Shown here piece by piece: positions 9,408-18,813 of a stretch of 64,000 bases of DNA. The position numbers and the translations under genes are program-made. The first letter of the stretch is position 1, and each line of letters begins with the position of its first letter. Source of the stretch: Ectothiorhodospira mobilis (GTDB taxonomy: Bacteria > Pseudomonadota > Gammaproteobacteria > Ectothiorhodospirales > Ectothiorhodospiraceae); assembly GCF_900114895.1 (NCBI RefSeq), contig NZ_FOUO01000009.1, forward strand, positions 41,792 through 105,791, given 5' to 3'. The notes under the pieces were generated by a model, which saw only the letters and a program-made list of their open reading frames with translations, did no database searches and was not told where the DNA came from.

Positions 9408-10763
9408 TCAATCCCGGGTGAAGACCGCCATGGACTCCACATGGGCGGTATGGGGGAACATATCCATCACCCCGGCGGCCTCCAGATGGTAGCCGTGACG
9501 GTGCACCAGTTCCCCCGCATCCCGGGCCAGGGTGGCCGGGTTGCAGGAGACGTAGACCATGCGCTGTGGACCCAACCGGGCCAGCGGCGCCAGCATCTCC
9601 CGCGCCCCGGAACGCGGCGGATCCAGCAGCACCCGGTCCACCGGACCCTGCAGCCAGGGCGCATCGCTCACATCGGCCGCCAGGTCGGCGGCAAAATAGC
9701 GGGTGTTGCCGATACCGTTTCGGACCGCATTGGCCCGCGCCCGTTCCACCATGGCGGCATCCCCCTCCACGCCGGTGACCCGGGCCGCGCGCCGGGCCAG
9801 GGGCAGGGTGAAGTTACCCAGGCCGCAGAATAGGTCCAGCACCTGATGATCCGCCTCCACCTGCAGCAACTCCAGGGCCTGGGGCACCATCTTGCGGTTC
9901 ACGTCCCGGTTCACCTGGATAAAATCCACCGGCGAGAAGGGGATCTCCAGACCTTCATCCGGATGGGCGAAGCACAGCTCGGCAGGCTCCAGGGGCCACA
10001 GGGGATGGATGCTCTGGGGACCCTTGGGCTGCAGCCAGACCTGCAGGCCCGTCTCCTCGGCGAAGGCCCGCAACCGCTCCCGGTCCGCCTCTCCCAGGGG
10101 ATCCAGATGGCGGAACACCAGGGCCACCTGGTCGTCATCGGACACCCCCACCTCGATCTGGGGGATGCGGTCCCGGGCCCGCAGCCCCGTCAGCAGTTCA
10201 CACAGCGCCAGGATGCGCTCCCCCACCGCCGGATGCAGCACGGGACAGGTCTCCAGCACCGCCAGGTAGGGGCTGCCCCGCTCGCGAAAGCCCACCAGCA
10301 CGCCCCCCTTCTTGGGGACATGCTTCACCCCCAGCCGCGCCTTGCGCCGGTAGCCCCAGGCGGGCCCGGTGAGGGCCGGCAGCACCCTCCGGGGGGTCAC
10401 CTCGCCGATGCGGGCCAGGTTGTCCATGAGCACCTGCCCCTTGGCCTGGATCTGGGCCCGGGGATCCATGTGCTGTAGCACACAACCGCCGCAGACCCCG
10501 AAATGGGGGCAACGGGGGTCCACCCGATCAGGCGAGGGCTCCAGCACGGCCTCCACCCGACCCTCGTCATAACGGCGCCGCCGGCGCAGGGGACGAAAGG
10601 TCACCACCTCCCCCGGCAGGACGCCGTCGATGAACACCGCCTTGCCCTCCACATGGGCCACGCCGCGGCCCTCATGGGTCAGGGAATCGATACGGGTGCG
10701 GATGGCCCCATCGGGGGACGGGGTCTGCGGGGAATCGGTCATGGAAAGGGTTTCGGTTGCCAT
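9408..10763 (-). CDS. rlmD: 23S rRNA (uracil-1939-C5)-methyltransferase RlmD
   Basis: SAM-dependent RNA methyltransferase of the RumA/TrmA family, modifying U1939 in 23S rRNA. The 451-residue protein begins with a TRAM domain (RIDSLTHEGRGVAHVEGKAV). It then has the 4Fe-4S cysteine cluster CPHFGVCGGC with a further Cys in ETCPVLHP, the SAM-binding motif LDLFCGLGNFTLPLA, and the catalytic motif VSCNPATLARD. In Pseudomonas and relatives rlmD also sits beside cysM, as it does here with an exonuclease gene between. The start could be the internal Met at residue 8. Confidence 0.95.
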   Translation of the reverse strand: MATETLSMTDSPQTPSPDGAIRTRIDSLTHEGRGVAHVEGKAVFIDGVLPGEVVTFRPLRRRRRYDEGRVEAVLEPSPDRVDPRCPHFGVCGGCVLQHMDPRAQIQAKGQVLMDNLARIGEVTPRRVLPALTGPAWGYRRKARLGVKHVPKKGGVLVGFRERGSPYLAVLETCPVLHPAVGERILALCELLTGLRARDRIPQIEVGVSDDDQVALVFRHLDPLGEADRERLRAFAEETGLQVWLQPKGPQSIHPLWPLEPAELCFAHPDEGLEIPFSPVDFIQVNRDVNRKMVPQALELLQVEADHQVLDLFCGLGNFTLPLARRAARVTGVEGDAAMVERARANAVRNGIGNTRYFAADLAADVSDAPWLQGPVDRVLLDPPRSGAREMLAPLARLGPQRMVYVSCNPATLARDAGELVHRHGYHLEAAGVMDMFPHTAHVESMAVFTRD

Positions 10764-10800
10764 GGGTTGCGGATGGTGCGGCGCCGGGGCGCGCCCCGGA

Positions 10801-11604
10801 TCAATCCGTCTCGGGCGCGCCCTGCCAGGCGGCGAGAAAGTCCTGCAGATGCGCCCCTTCGGCCTGGGCCAGCATTTGCGCCAGACGCGCCTCCTCCCGG
10901 GCCAGGCCCTCGGGGCTCAGACGCCCGCGCAGGCGCTCGAAGCGCAGGAACACCAGGTAGGTGTTGAGCACATCCGTCTCGCAGTAATTGCGGATGCCCT
11001 GGATATCCCCGCCCTGCCAGGCGTCCCAGACACCGGCGCCGCTCATGCCCATCTTGCCCGGGAAGCCCAGCAGGGTGGCCACCTCATCCAGGGGGGCGTT
11101 GGCCCGCATCTGGTATCCCGCCAGGACATCCATGAGGTCCACGTGACGCCAATGGAAGCGGGAGAGGTAGTTGTTATAGCGAAAGGCCCGGTCCTCATCA
11201 CCCACGTCCCAGTAACGCGGGGCGGACACCCCATGGACCAGGGCGCGGTAGTGCAGCACCGGCAGGTCGAAGCCGCCGCCGTTCCAGCTCACCAGCACGG
11301 GACTGTAGCGCTCGATGCCCTCGAAGAAACGCCCCACCAGTTCCGCCTCCCCGGACTCGGGCGTCCCCAGGGACCATACCTTGAGCTGGTCGCGGGTGGC
11401 CAGGACCACGGAGATGGCCACCACCCGGTGCAGGTGATGGGCCAGGAAGTCACTGCCGGTCTTCTGTATCCGCAGCTGCGACAGGGCCTTGGCCACCCCG
11501 GCGTCGTCCAGGTCCGCCATGCCGTGGATGCGCCGGCCGCCCTCGATGTCGGGGATGGTCTCGATATCGAAGACCATCACCGGTTCGCTCAGGGCCAGGC
11601 TCAT
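10801..11604 (-). CDS. Predicted 3'-5' exonuclease related to the PolB exonuclease domain
   Basis: The 267-residue protein belongs to the DEDD exonuclease group related to the proofreading domain of family B polymerases. Its N-terminus has the ExoI motif VMVFDIETIPD, the middle has VSWNGGGFDLPVLHYRAL (ExoII), and a C-terminal acidic motif follows in YCETDVLNTYLVFLR (ExoIII-like). Substrate and role are not established; DNA repair or RNA trimming are both possible. The start overlaps the cysM stop by 4 nt (ATGA), so the pair is translationally coupled. Confidence 0.85.
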   Translation of the reverse strand: MSLALSEPVMVFDIETIPDIEGGRRIHGMADLDDAGVAKALSQLRIQKTGSDFLAHHLHRVVAISVVLATRDQLKVWSLGTPESGEAELVGRFFEGIERYSPVLVSWNGGGFDLPVLHYRALVHGVSAPRYWDVGDEDRAFRYNNYLSRFHWRHVDLMDVLAGYQMRANAPLDEVATLLGFPGKMGMSGAGVWDAWQGGDIQGIRNYCETDVLNTYLVFLRFERLRGRLSPEGLAREEARLAQMLAQAEGAHLQDFLAAWQGAPETD

Positions 11605-12491
11605 GCCGGGAAGACACCGGTGGAGATGTAGCGGTCCCCACGGTCGCAGACGATGGCCACGATGACGGCATCGCTCAATTCCCGGGCCAGACGCAGGGCC
11701 ACCGCCACGGCCCCGCCGGAGGACACCCCGGCGAAGATGCCCTCCCGCGCCGCCAGGGCGCGCATGGTCTCCTCCGCCTCGCCCTGGCTCACCTCCAGCA
11801 CGGAGTCCACGCGCTGGGGTTCATAGATGCGCGGCAGGTAGGCCTGGGGCCAGCGGCGGATGCCGGGGATGCTGGACCCCTCCCCGGGCTGCACACCGAC
11901 GATGCGCACCTGGGGATTGCGTTCCTTGAGGTAGCGGGACACCCCCATGATGGTGCCGGTGGTCCCCATGGCGCTGACGAAATGGGTCACGGCACCACCG
12001 GTGTCGCGCCAGATCTCCGGGCCCGTGGTGGCGTAGTGGGCACCCGGGTTGTCCGGGTTGGCGAACTGATCCAGCACCCGTCCCCGGCCCTCCCGTTCCA
12101 TGGCCAGGGCCCGGTCCCGGGCACCCTCCATGCCCTCGTCCCGACCCACCAAAACCAGTTCGGCACCGAAGGCCTTCATGGAGGCACGGCGCTCGGCGCT
12201 CATGTTCTCGGGCATGATCAGCACCATGCGATAGCCGCGGATGGCCGCCGCCATGGCCAGGGCGATGCCGGTATTGCCGCTGGTGGCCTCGATGAGGGTG
12301 TCCCCGGGTCGGATCTCGCCCCGCGCCTCGGCCTGACGGATCATGTGCACCGCCGCCCGGTCCTTCACCGATCCCGCGGGGTTGTTCCCCTCCAGCTTTA
12401 CGAGGAGGGTATTGCCGTTCCCCACGGGCAGGCGCACGAGGCGCACCAGCGGGGTATTGCCGACAAAATCTTCCAGGGTGGGATAGGCCAT
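11601..12491 (-). CDS. cysM: Cysteine synthase B (O-acetylserine sulfhydrylase)
   Basis: PLP enzyme that joins O-acetylserine with sulfide or thiosulfate to make cysteine. The start at 12491 gives MAYPTLEDFVGNTPLVRL, with TGAGG 9 nt upstream. An ATG two codons earlier is too close to that site, and an ATG at 12563 adds unconserved residues. The PLP lysine is in NPAGSVKDRAA, the substrate loop is ATSGNTGIALA, and the phosphate-binding SAMGTTGTIMG is present. The 296-residue length fits CysM. It is coupled to the exonuclease gene by a 4-nt overlap. Confidence 0.95.
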   Translation of the reverse strand: MAYPTLEDFVGNTPLVRLVRLPVGNGNTLLVKLEGNNPAGSVKDRAAVHMIRQAEARGEIRPGDTLIEATSGNTGIALAMAAAIRGYRMVLIMPENMSAERRASMKAFGAELVLVGRDEGMEGARDRALAMEREGRGRVLDQFANPDNPGAHYATTGPEIWRDTGGAVTHFVSAMGTTGTIMGVSRYLKERNPQVRIVGVQPGEGSSIPGIRRWPQAYLPRIYEPQRVDSVLEVSQGEAEETMRALAAREGIFAGVSSGGAVAVALRLARELSDAVIVAIVCDRGDRYISTGVFPA

Positions 12492-12697
12492 CTGCATCTG
12501 CCTCAGGGCCGGCGGGGATTCGGGAGCGGGGCTGCACCAGAGCGCGGCATTTTGATGTGTCATCTAGTATATAGACTCGGGACACACGTTTCGAACCTGG
12601 GCAAGGAGGCCGGAAACCGATCCGGCACACCCGGCCCACAGGAAACGCTCCGATGGCATAATGAGAACGGTGTCTCAAACTCCCCACCGGGAACGAC

Positions 12698-14653
12698 ATG
12701 GCCCTTGCCCGCATGATCCAACCCCTGTACCCCCGTGGCACCACCGCCCTCGCCGGCCTGCTGCTGGCGGGTGCCTGCCTCCACCCCGCCATGGCCCAGG
12801 AGGACTGGCCCACGGAGCAGGACTATTTCATGGACCTGCCCGTGGCCCTCACCGCCACGCGGCTGCAGCAGCCCCTGCAGGAGGCCCCCGCCTCGGTGAC
12901 GGTCATCGACCGGGAATGGCTGGAACAGAGCGAGGCGCGCAACCTGGCCGACATCCTGCGTCAGGTCCCGGGTTTCATCGTGGGACGGGAAAACGGCAAC
13001 CGGCCCATCGTCACCTACCACGCCCTGGCGGAGCAGTTCGTGCGCCAGGTGCAGGTGCTGGTGGACGGCCGTTCCATCTACAACCCCACCAGCGGCGGGG
13101 TGCAATGGCTGAGTCTTGCCCTGCCCCCGCAGGAGATCGAGCGCATCGAGGTGATCCGCGGCCCCAATGCCGCCGCCTATGGATCCAACTCCTTTCTCGC
13201 CATCATCAACATCATCACCCGACATCCGGGGGAGACCCGGGGGGAGCAGGTGGTCACCCGCCTGGGCAGCAACGGCATCCGGGACCTCTACCTGCGCCAT
13301 GGCGGCACCACGCAGCAAAGTGCCTATCGCCTGTCGGTGTATCACCGGGAGGACGAGGGCTTCACCGGCAACCACGATCCCCGGGACAACACCGCCCTGC
13401 GCGGGCGCTTCGACTGGGACCTGGCCTCGGGGGTCACCCTCACCACGCAGTTAGGGCTCACCTATCTGGACAACGGCTTTGGTTCCGCCACCACCCCCGA
13501 GTATCCCGAGGGCGGATTCACCCAGGACTCCGGGCACCTGCACCTGACCCTGCAGGACAACCGCAATCCCGATGCCCTGCTCAAGGTGCAGTACTACCTC
13601 AATTTCCTCAATCTGCATGACGGTTACGCCCTGGATCCCTGCTGCCCAGTGGAGCGGGACGTCCATTCCCGCCGCCACGACCTGGAGGTGGAATCCCACC
13701 TCCAGCTCCGGGACGGCCTGCGCATGGTCTGGGGGGGCGGCGCCCGCCTGGACGCCTCCCGCAGCCAGGCCTACCTGGGCCATGACCGCTGGGTGCGGGA
13801 CCATGTCTACCGCCTGTTCGCCAACCTGGAATGGTCCCCGGACCGGCGCTGGCTGGTCCATCTGGGCGGCATGTACGAGTCCAACGAGCTCAGCGGCAGC
13901 GATCTCATGCCCCGGCTGGCCCTGGTCTACATGCCCGATGCACAGCACAGCCTGCGCCTGGTGGCCAGCCGCGCCCTGCGCAGCCCCAGCCAGGTGGAGA
14001 AACGCTTCAACGAGCGCCTGGCCCCACCCCCCATGTCCGGCGTGGACCTGGAACCGGAGGAGATCCAGTCCTTCGAACTGGGCTATCACGGCCAGTGGCT
14101 CGGGGGGCGCCTGGTCAGCGATGTCAAGCTCTTCCGGGACCGCTTCAGCGACCTGATCCAGATCCCCTACGACGCCGCCTACTACCGCATCGGCACCGAT
14201 GGCTACTTCCGCAACGCCGGCGACATGGACCTAAGCGGTGTCGAGGGCGCCCTGGACTATCGCCCCTGGGCAGACCTGCGCCTGCGCGGCGGGCTCTCCC
14301 TCCTGGACGCCAACCCCCAAGACCCCGAGGCCCGGCGCCAGGCCGACTCGGTACCGGGACACATCCTCCACCTGGGGATGCGCTACCACCTGCCCGGTCC
14401 CTGGCGGCTGTCGGCGGAGTATTACCACTATGGAAACATCCGCTGGGTGGACGATTCCCGCGGCCCCGCCACCGATGCCGGGGACGGATTCCTGGACCTG
14501 CACCTGCGCCGCCGCCTGGGCCCCGAAACCCACCTGGCCTTGTCCCTCACCGACGTACTGGCCTCGGGATACGACACCCGCACCCCGGCCTCCCTGCCCC
14601 CGGCCAACCGCCGGGGAACCGAAGGCTATGTCAGCCTGTCCATGGAATTCTGA
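12698..14653 (+). CDS. TonB-dependent outer-membrane receptor
   Basis: A 651-residue outer-membrane receptor. A signal peptide covers roughly residues 1-33 and ends ACLHPAMAQ. The plug domain at about 50-165 contains VTVIDREWLEQSEARNLADI, VLVDGRSIYNP and IERIEVIRGPNAAAYGSNS. The rest is a beta-barrel ending in the classic C-terminal aromatic YVSLSMEF. No TonB box is evident near the mature N-terminus. The ligand cannot be read from sequence; similarity in style is to siderophore/cobalamin-type receptors. It is followed by a periplasmic binding protein and a sensor kinase on the same strand, suggesting uptake and sensing of one ligand. Confidence 0.9.
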   Translation: MALARMIQPLYPRGTTALAGLLLAGACLHPAMAQEDWPTEQDYFMDLPVALTATRLQQPLQEAPASVTVIDREWLEQSEARNLADILRQVPGFIVGRENGNRPIVTYHALAEQFVRQVQVLVDGRSIYNPTSGGVQWLSLALPPQEIERIEVIRGPNAAAYGSNSFLAIINIITRHPGETRGEQVVTRLGSNGIRDLYLRHGGTTQQSAYRLSVYHREDEGFTGNHDPRDNTALRGRFDWDLASGVTLTTQLGLTYLDNGFGSATTPEYPEGGFTQDSGHLHLTLQDNRNPDALLKVQYYLNFLNLHDGYALDPCCPVERDVHSRRHDLEVESHLQLRDGLRMVWGGGARLDASRSQAYLGHDRWVRDHVYRLFANLEWSPDRRWLVHLGGMYESNELSGSDLMPRLALVYMPDAQHSLRLVASRALRSPSQVEKRFNERLAPPPMSGVDLEPEEIQSFELGYHGQWLGGRLVSDVKLFRDRFSDLIQIPYDAAYYRIGTDGYFRNAGDMDLSGVEGALDYRPWADLRLRGGLSLLDANPQDPEARRQADSVPGHILHLGMRYHLPGPWRLSAEYYHYGNIRWVDDSRGPATDAGDGFLDLHLRRRLGPETHLALSLTDVLASGYDTRTPASLPPANRRGTEGYVSLSMEF

Positions 14654-14811
14654 TCCCGCCATGCCCGCAGCGGCTCACCTCCCAACCCCAGAACCCCGCG
14701 GGTGCCCACCGCGGCCCCCAAGGTCCCCTGTGCAGGAAGCGGTTTCCAGGGCATGATCGGCGGACACGGACCGCCCCTTCACCCACCCCGGGAAGCCCGA
14801 CACGGATAGAG

Positions 14812-15717
14812 ATGACGCAGACACGGAAAGCCTGGTTCGCCCTGTTCCTTACGGCGGCCTTCTGCCTCTTCAGCCCACCCACCCGGGCCGGGGAAGCCAT
14901 TGCCCCCTGCGAGGCATTCCAGCGGATCCTCTTTTTGGCCAGCGACGACACGCGCCTGCACCAGGAGGTCTTCCAGGGACTGCGCAGCCGTCTGCCCCAG
15001 GACATCCCCCTGGTCTACACCGCCCTGGGCGGTCCCGATGCCGCCCCCTGGGTGCAGAGCACCGACTGCCCCTGCTGCCTGGTGGTGACCTCCGGCACCC
15101 GCGCCCTGCAACACGCCGCGGAACGGGTCTCCCGGGCCCGGGTCCTGAGCATCACCATCCCCCGGGAGGCCTACGACCGGATCATGGCGCAGGTCCCGGA
15201 CCCCCAGCGTTACGCCGCCGTCTACATGGACATCCCCCTGGAGCAGCGCATCGCCCTCACCCGTCGCCACCTGGCCGGCATGGAGCGCTTCGCCATCGTG
15301 CAAAGCGCCCAGGGCCCCTTCGCCGCACAGGGGGCGGATGATCCCGCCGAGGTGGTGCGCCTGGTCAGCCACGGGGAGGCCGATCTGGTGGACACCTTCA
15401 CCCGCGCCGCACGCCAGGCCGATGCCATCCTCACCCTCCCCGACCGCCACATCTACAACCCGCGCACCATCGTCAGCATCATGATGACCACCTACCGACA
15501 GGGGACCCCCCTCATCGGCCATTCCGAGGCCCTGCTGCGGGCCGGTGCCCTTTTGTCCATCCACGCCCCGCCGCAGCGCCTGGGGACCGAGGCCGCGCAC
15601 CTCATCCGCCACCCCCCGGCGGACTGGGGCGGCACCCGCCAACACACCCAAGAGCAGGTGGTGGCCGTCAACGAGCAGGTGGCCCGGGCCCTGCGCATCC
15701 ACGTGGAGCGGCCCTGA
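14812..15717 (+). CDS. Periplasmic substrate-binding protein (ABC transporter SBP-like)
   Basis: The 301-residue product starts MTQTRKAWFALFLTAAF with a signal peptide cleaved after about residue 26 (PPTRAGEA). The remainder resembles the PF04392-type binding proteins often found without an ABC permease: VVTSGTRALQHA, the ILTLPDRHIYNPRTI region and a final helix ending HVERP. No permease or ATPase gene is nearby, which favours a sensory or receptor role over transport. Its stop overlaps the start of the sensor kinase by one nucleotide (TGATG), so the two are translationally coupled. The ribosome binding site is weak, and the gap to the TonB receptor is 158 nt. Confidence 0.75.
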   Translation: MTQTRKAWFALFLTAAFCLFSPPTRAGEAIAPCEAFQRILFLASDDTRLHQEVFQGLRSRLPQDIPLVYTALGGPDAAPWVQSTDCPCCLVVTSGTRALQHAAERVSRARVLSITIPREAYDRIMAQVPDPQRYAAVYMDIPLEQRIALTRRHLAGMERFAIVQSAQGPFAAQGADDPAEVVRLVSHGEADLVDTFTRAARQADAILTLPDRHIYNPRTIVSIMMTTYRQGTPLIGHSEALLRAGALLSIHAPPQRLGTEAAHLIRHPPADWGGTRQHTQEQVVAVNEQVARALRIHVERP

Positions 15718-18446
15718 TGCAGGGGCGCATCCGCTATCGCATCCTGGCCCTGGCCCTCCTGCCCACCCTGGCGGTGGCGATGGCCCTGACGATCTACTGG
15801 ACGGGGGTCAAGGTGCGGGAACTGGAGGCACAGATGATGGAGCGGGGCCACATGCTCGTGGCCTTCCTCGCCCCGGCCGCCGAATACGGCGTCATCTCCG
15901 GCAACCGCCAGTATCTGGAGGCGGTCACCTCCAAGGCTCGGGCCCAGCCCGATGTGGTGGAGGTGATCATCCGCGACCGGGGTGGGCGCCCCGTCTATAC
16001 CCACCGCCAGGAGCTGCAGGAGCCGGATGGGGAAAACGCGCTCCTGCCCTGGGTGGCGACCCATCTGTTCGATGCCGAGGTACGCCATTTCCGGGAGCGC
16101 ATCACCCTGACGGCCCTGGACGAATACGACCTGCCCCTGCCCGAGCCCATGGAAGGGGTCCTGGCGGAAGACCCCAGGCTGCTGGGCAGCGTGTCCGTGA
16201 GCCTCACCAGCCAGCCCACCCTGGTGCATCAGATCCGCTGGGTGCTGCAGAGCCTGGCCCTGATCCTGGTCATCGTGCTGCTGACCTGGCTGCTGGTGCT
16301 GCGTTGGAGCCTGCACCTGTCCCGGCCCCTGGAGGGGATCGCCGCCACCGTACGCCATATCGGCCGCGGCGACCTGTCGGCCCGCAGCCGGGTGCGGGTC
16401 AGCGGGGAACTGGGCCTGCTGCAGCGGGGCATCAACGCCATGGCCGAGAGCATCGAACGCTCCCAGCGCTCCATGGCGGAGCGGGTGAACCAGGCCACCC
16501 GCAGCCTGCAGGAGAAACTGGCGGAGATCGACGAGAAGAACCGCGCCCTCACCCGGGCCCGGGCCGAGGCGGACCTGGCCAACCGGCGCAAGTCCCAGTT
16601 CCTGGCCAGCATCAGCCACGAACTGCGCACCCCCCTGACGGCGATCCGAGGCTATATCGAACTGCTGCGGCAGCGCAGCGATCTGGACGAACAGGTCCGC
16701 ACCTGGATCGCGGTCATCGATGAATCCAGCCAGGACACCCTCAAGCTGGTGAACGACCTGCTGGACATCTCCCGCATCGAATCCGGCAATCTGCCCCTGG
16801 AGAAGGCCGCATTCGACCTGGAACAACTGGTGGCGGAAGTGGCTCGCCTGTGCCGCCAGGGGGGGGCGCATCAGGCCGTGGACGTGATCGTGTACATGGA
16901 TCCGGACATCCCGCAGCGATTGGTCTCCGATGCCATGCGCATCAAGCAGGTGCTCACCAACCTGCTCAGCAACGCGGTCAAGTTCACCCGCAATGGCCGG
17001 GTGATCGTACGCATCGGCATCCGGCCCTTCGCCCCCGCCCTGCTGCTGGAGATGGAGGTGCAGGACTTCGGCCCCGGCATCCCCGAGGATCAGCGGGAAT
17101 CCATCTTCGAACCCTTCTATCAGGTGAACCGGGAAGGCAGCCGCAGCGGCTCGGGCGCCGGCCTGGGTCTGAGCATCACCCGCGGACTGCTGCAGGCACT
17201 GCAGGGGGAGATCCATGTGGAAAGCCGGCCGGAGGAAGGCAGCACCTTCCACCTCAACCTGCCGGTGGCCCCCGACGACACCCCGCCCCGCCCGGTGTCG
17301 CCCCCCGCCGTGGCGATGGTGTACCTGCTGATGGACGATGCCGAGGCCCTGGAGGTCTGCAGCACCTGTCTGCGCTCCCTGGGCATACCCCACCGCGCCT
17401 GCGATTCCCTGGAGGGCCTGTTCCAGGCCCTGGATCAGGGCCCGGAGGGCGCCCTGGCCCTGCTATGGCCATGCCACAGCGCCCCGGGCCTGGAGACGCT
17501 GCTGCGCACCCAGGGCCACCGCATCCCGCGGCTCATGCTCGCCGCCTTCTCCCATCTGCCGGAGGACCTGACCACGGCCCTGCGCCGCCAGGGGGCCGTG
17601 CTCATGCCCCCCATGATCTCGTCGCGGACCCTGGAGGCGCAGCTGCACCAGACCCAGCAGCGCCTGGCAGGGACCCCCCCGGCAGTCGCGGAGGCACCCG
17701 CAGACGACCCGCCGGGCATCGACGGCTGGCGCATCCTCATCGCCGATGACAACGCGGTCAACCGCCACCTGCTCAAGACCTTCGTGCGCCGCGCCGGAGG
17801 CGTCGTGGAGGAGGCGGAGAACGGGCGCGAGGCGGTGATGCGCTACCTGGAGGAACCCTGCGACGCCGTGCTCATGGACGTGCACATGCCGGTGCAGAAC
17901 GGACCCCAGGCCCTGCAGGCCATCCGGGAGGAGGATCCGGGGGCCTTCGTCATCGCCCTCACCGCCGATGCCCGGCCCGAATTCCGGGAATCCCTGCTGG
18001 CCATGGGGTTCGACCAGGTCCTGGCCAAGCCCATCACCCAGGTGCAGCTGCGATCGGCCATCCGCAGCACCCCCCACGCCAATGGGCCCGGGGCCCCCAA
18101 GGACGCGGCGGGAGGGCCCCTGCACGAGCCGCAGCAGGCGGTACAGGCCGCCGGGGGATGTCCTGAGCTGGCCGAGGAACTGCGCCGGCTGCTGCTGAAG
18201 GATCTGCGCGCGGCCCATGACCAGCTCCAGCGGCAGGACCTGCCGTTAGAGGAGCTGGTGGAATGGGCCCACCGCCTCAAGGGGGCGGCGCGCTATTGCG
18301 CCGTGCCGTCTCTGGAGCGCTCCGCTGCTGCCCTGGAACAGAGCCTGCGGGCGGGTGAGGAGGACGTGGAGGGGCTGCGGGCGGATCTGCACACCCAGGT
18401 GCAACGGCTGCTCCGGGCCTGGGATACCGAGGTCAGCCGCTCATGA
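15717..18446 (+). CDS. Hybrid sensor histidine kinase with receiver and HPt domains (BarA/GacS-like)
   Basis: A 909-residue membrane kinase. TM1 spans about residues 9-29, followed by a periplasmic domain (30-172) with AEYGVISGNRQYLEAV as in BarA/GacS. TM2 is at about 177-196, followed by HAMP and a coiled linker. HisKA has His301 (SISHELRTPL), and the ATPase domain includes DFGPGIPEDQRESIFEPFYQ. A degenerate receiver-like segment at about 525-650 lacks the phosphorylation Asp. The true receiver (668-780) has Asp721 and Lys771, and the C-terminal HPt has His852. In other gammaproteobacteria BarA/GacS lies near rlmD/cysM, as here. Coupling to a binding-protein gene suggests a periplasmic ligand input. 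It overlaps acpS convergently by 14 nt. Confidence 0.88.
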   Translation: MQGRIRYRILALALLPTLAVAMALTIYWTGVKVRELEAQMMERGHMLVAFLAPAAEYGVISGNRQYLEAVTSKARAQPDVVEVIIRDRGGRPVYTHRQELQEPDGENALLPWVATHLFDAEVRHFRERITLTALDEYDLPLPEPMEGVLAEDPRLLGSVSVSLTSQPTLVHQIRWVLQSLALILVIVLLTWLLVLRWSLHLSRPLEGIAATVRHIGRGDLSARSRVRVSGELGLLQRGINAMAESIERSQRSMAERVNQATRSLQEKLAEIDEKNRALTRARAEADLANRRKSQFLASISHELRTPLTAIRGYIELLRQRSDLDEQVRTWIAVIDESSQDTLKLVNDLLDISRIESGNLPLEKAAFDLEQLVAEVARLCRQGGAHQAVDVIVYMDPDIPQRLVSDAMRIKQVLTNLLSNAVKFTRNGRVIVRIGIRPFAPALLLEMEVQDFGPGIPEDQRESIFEPFYQVNREGSRSGSGAGLGLSITRGLLQALQGEIHVESRPEEGSTFHLNLPVAPDDTPPRPVSPPAVAMVYLLMDDAEALEVCSTCLRSLGIPHRACDSLEGLFQALDQGPEGALALLWPCHSAPGLETLLRTQGHRIPRLMLAAFSHLPEDLTTALRRQGAVLMPPMISSRTLEAQLHQTQQRLAGTPPAVAEAPADDPPGIDGWRILIADDNAVNRHLLKTFVRRAGGVVEEAENGREAVMRYLEEPCDAVLMDVHMPVQNGPQALQAIREEDPGAFVIALTADARPEFRESLLAMGFDQVLAKPITQVQLRSAIRSTPHANGPGAPKDAAGGPLHEPQQAVQAAGGCPELAEELRRLLLKDLRAAHDQLQRQDLPLEELVEWAHRLKGAARYCAVPSLERSAAALEQSLRAGEEDVEGLRADLHTQVQRLLRAWDTEVSRS

Positions 18447-18813
18447 CCACGAAGGCCAGGGCGAATTCCCGCTCGTCCGAGAGGCTGAGCTCCATCTGCA
18501 CCACCCCCAGGCGCCGGGCCGTTTCCTGACCCTTTCCAGACAAGCGCAGCAGGGGCTTGCCCCGGGGGTCGCTGCACACCCGGGCATCCTGCAGCCCCAT
18601 ATCCGCCCCCAGGCCCACCCCCAGGGCCTTGGCCGCCGCCTCCTTGGCGGCGAAGCGCCGCGCCAGGAGGGCCGCCGGGGCACTGCTGGCACAAAAGGCA
18701 TCCCACTCCTCGGGATGCAGGATGCGGCGGGCGAAGGCCTCCCCCCGCCGTGCCAGGGCCGCCTCCACCCGGGGGATGGAGACGAGGTCCGTGCCCACCC
18801 CGATCAGCCGCAT
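18433..18813 (-). CDS. acpS: Holo-[acyl-carrier-protein] synthase
   Basis: Transfers 4'-phosphopantetheine from CoA to apo-ACP, activating fatty acid synthesis. The 126-residue protein is the normal AcpS size. It has the Mg-binding [13 protein letters not shown] near the N-terminus and the signature [15 protein letters not shown] near residue 55. The start overlaps the pdxJ stop by 10 nt, and the 3' end overlaps the sensor kinase gene on the other strand. Confidence 0.95.
   Translation of the reverse strand: MRLIGVGTDLVSIPRVEAALARRGEAFARRILHPEEWDAFCASSAPAALLARRFAAKEAAAKALGVGLGADMGLQDARVCSDPRGKPLLRLSGKGQETARRLGVVQMELSLSDEREFALAFVVMSG

Noticed and set aside
12564..12697. Riboswitch or Fur box upstream of the TonB receptor
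   Set aside because: The 134-bp gap has only a short inverted repeat (GAGA..TCTC near 12663-12676); no cobalamin-box sequence or convincing Fur site.
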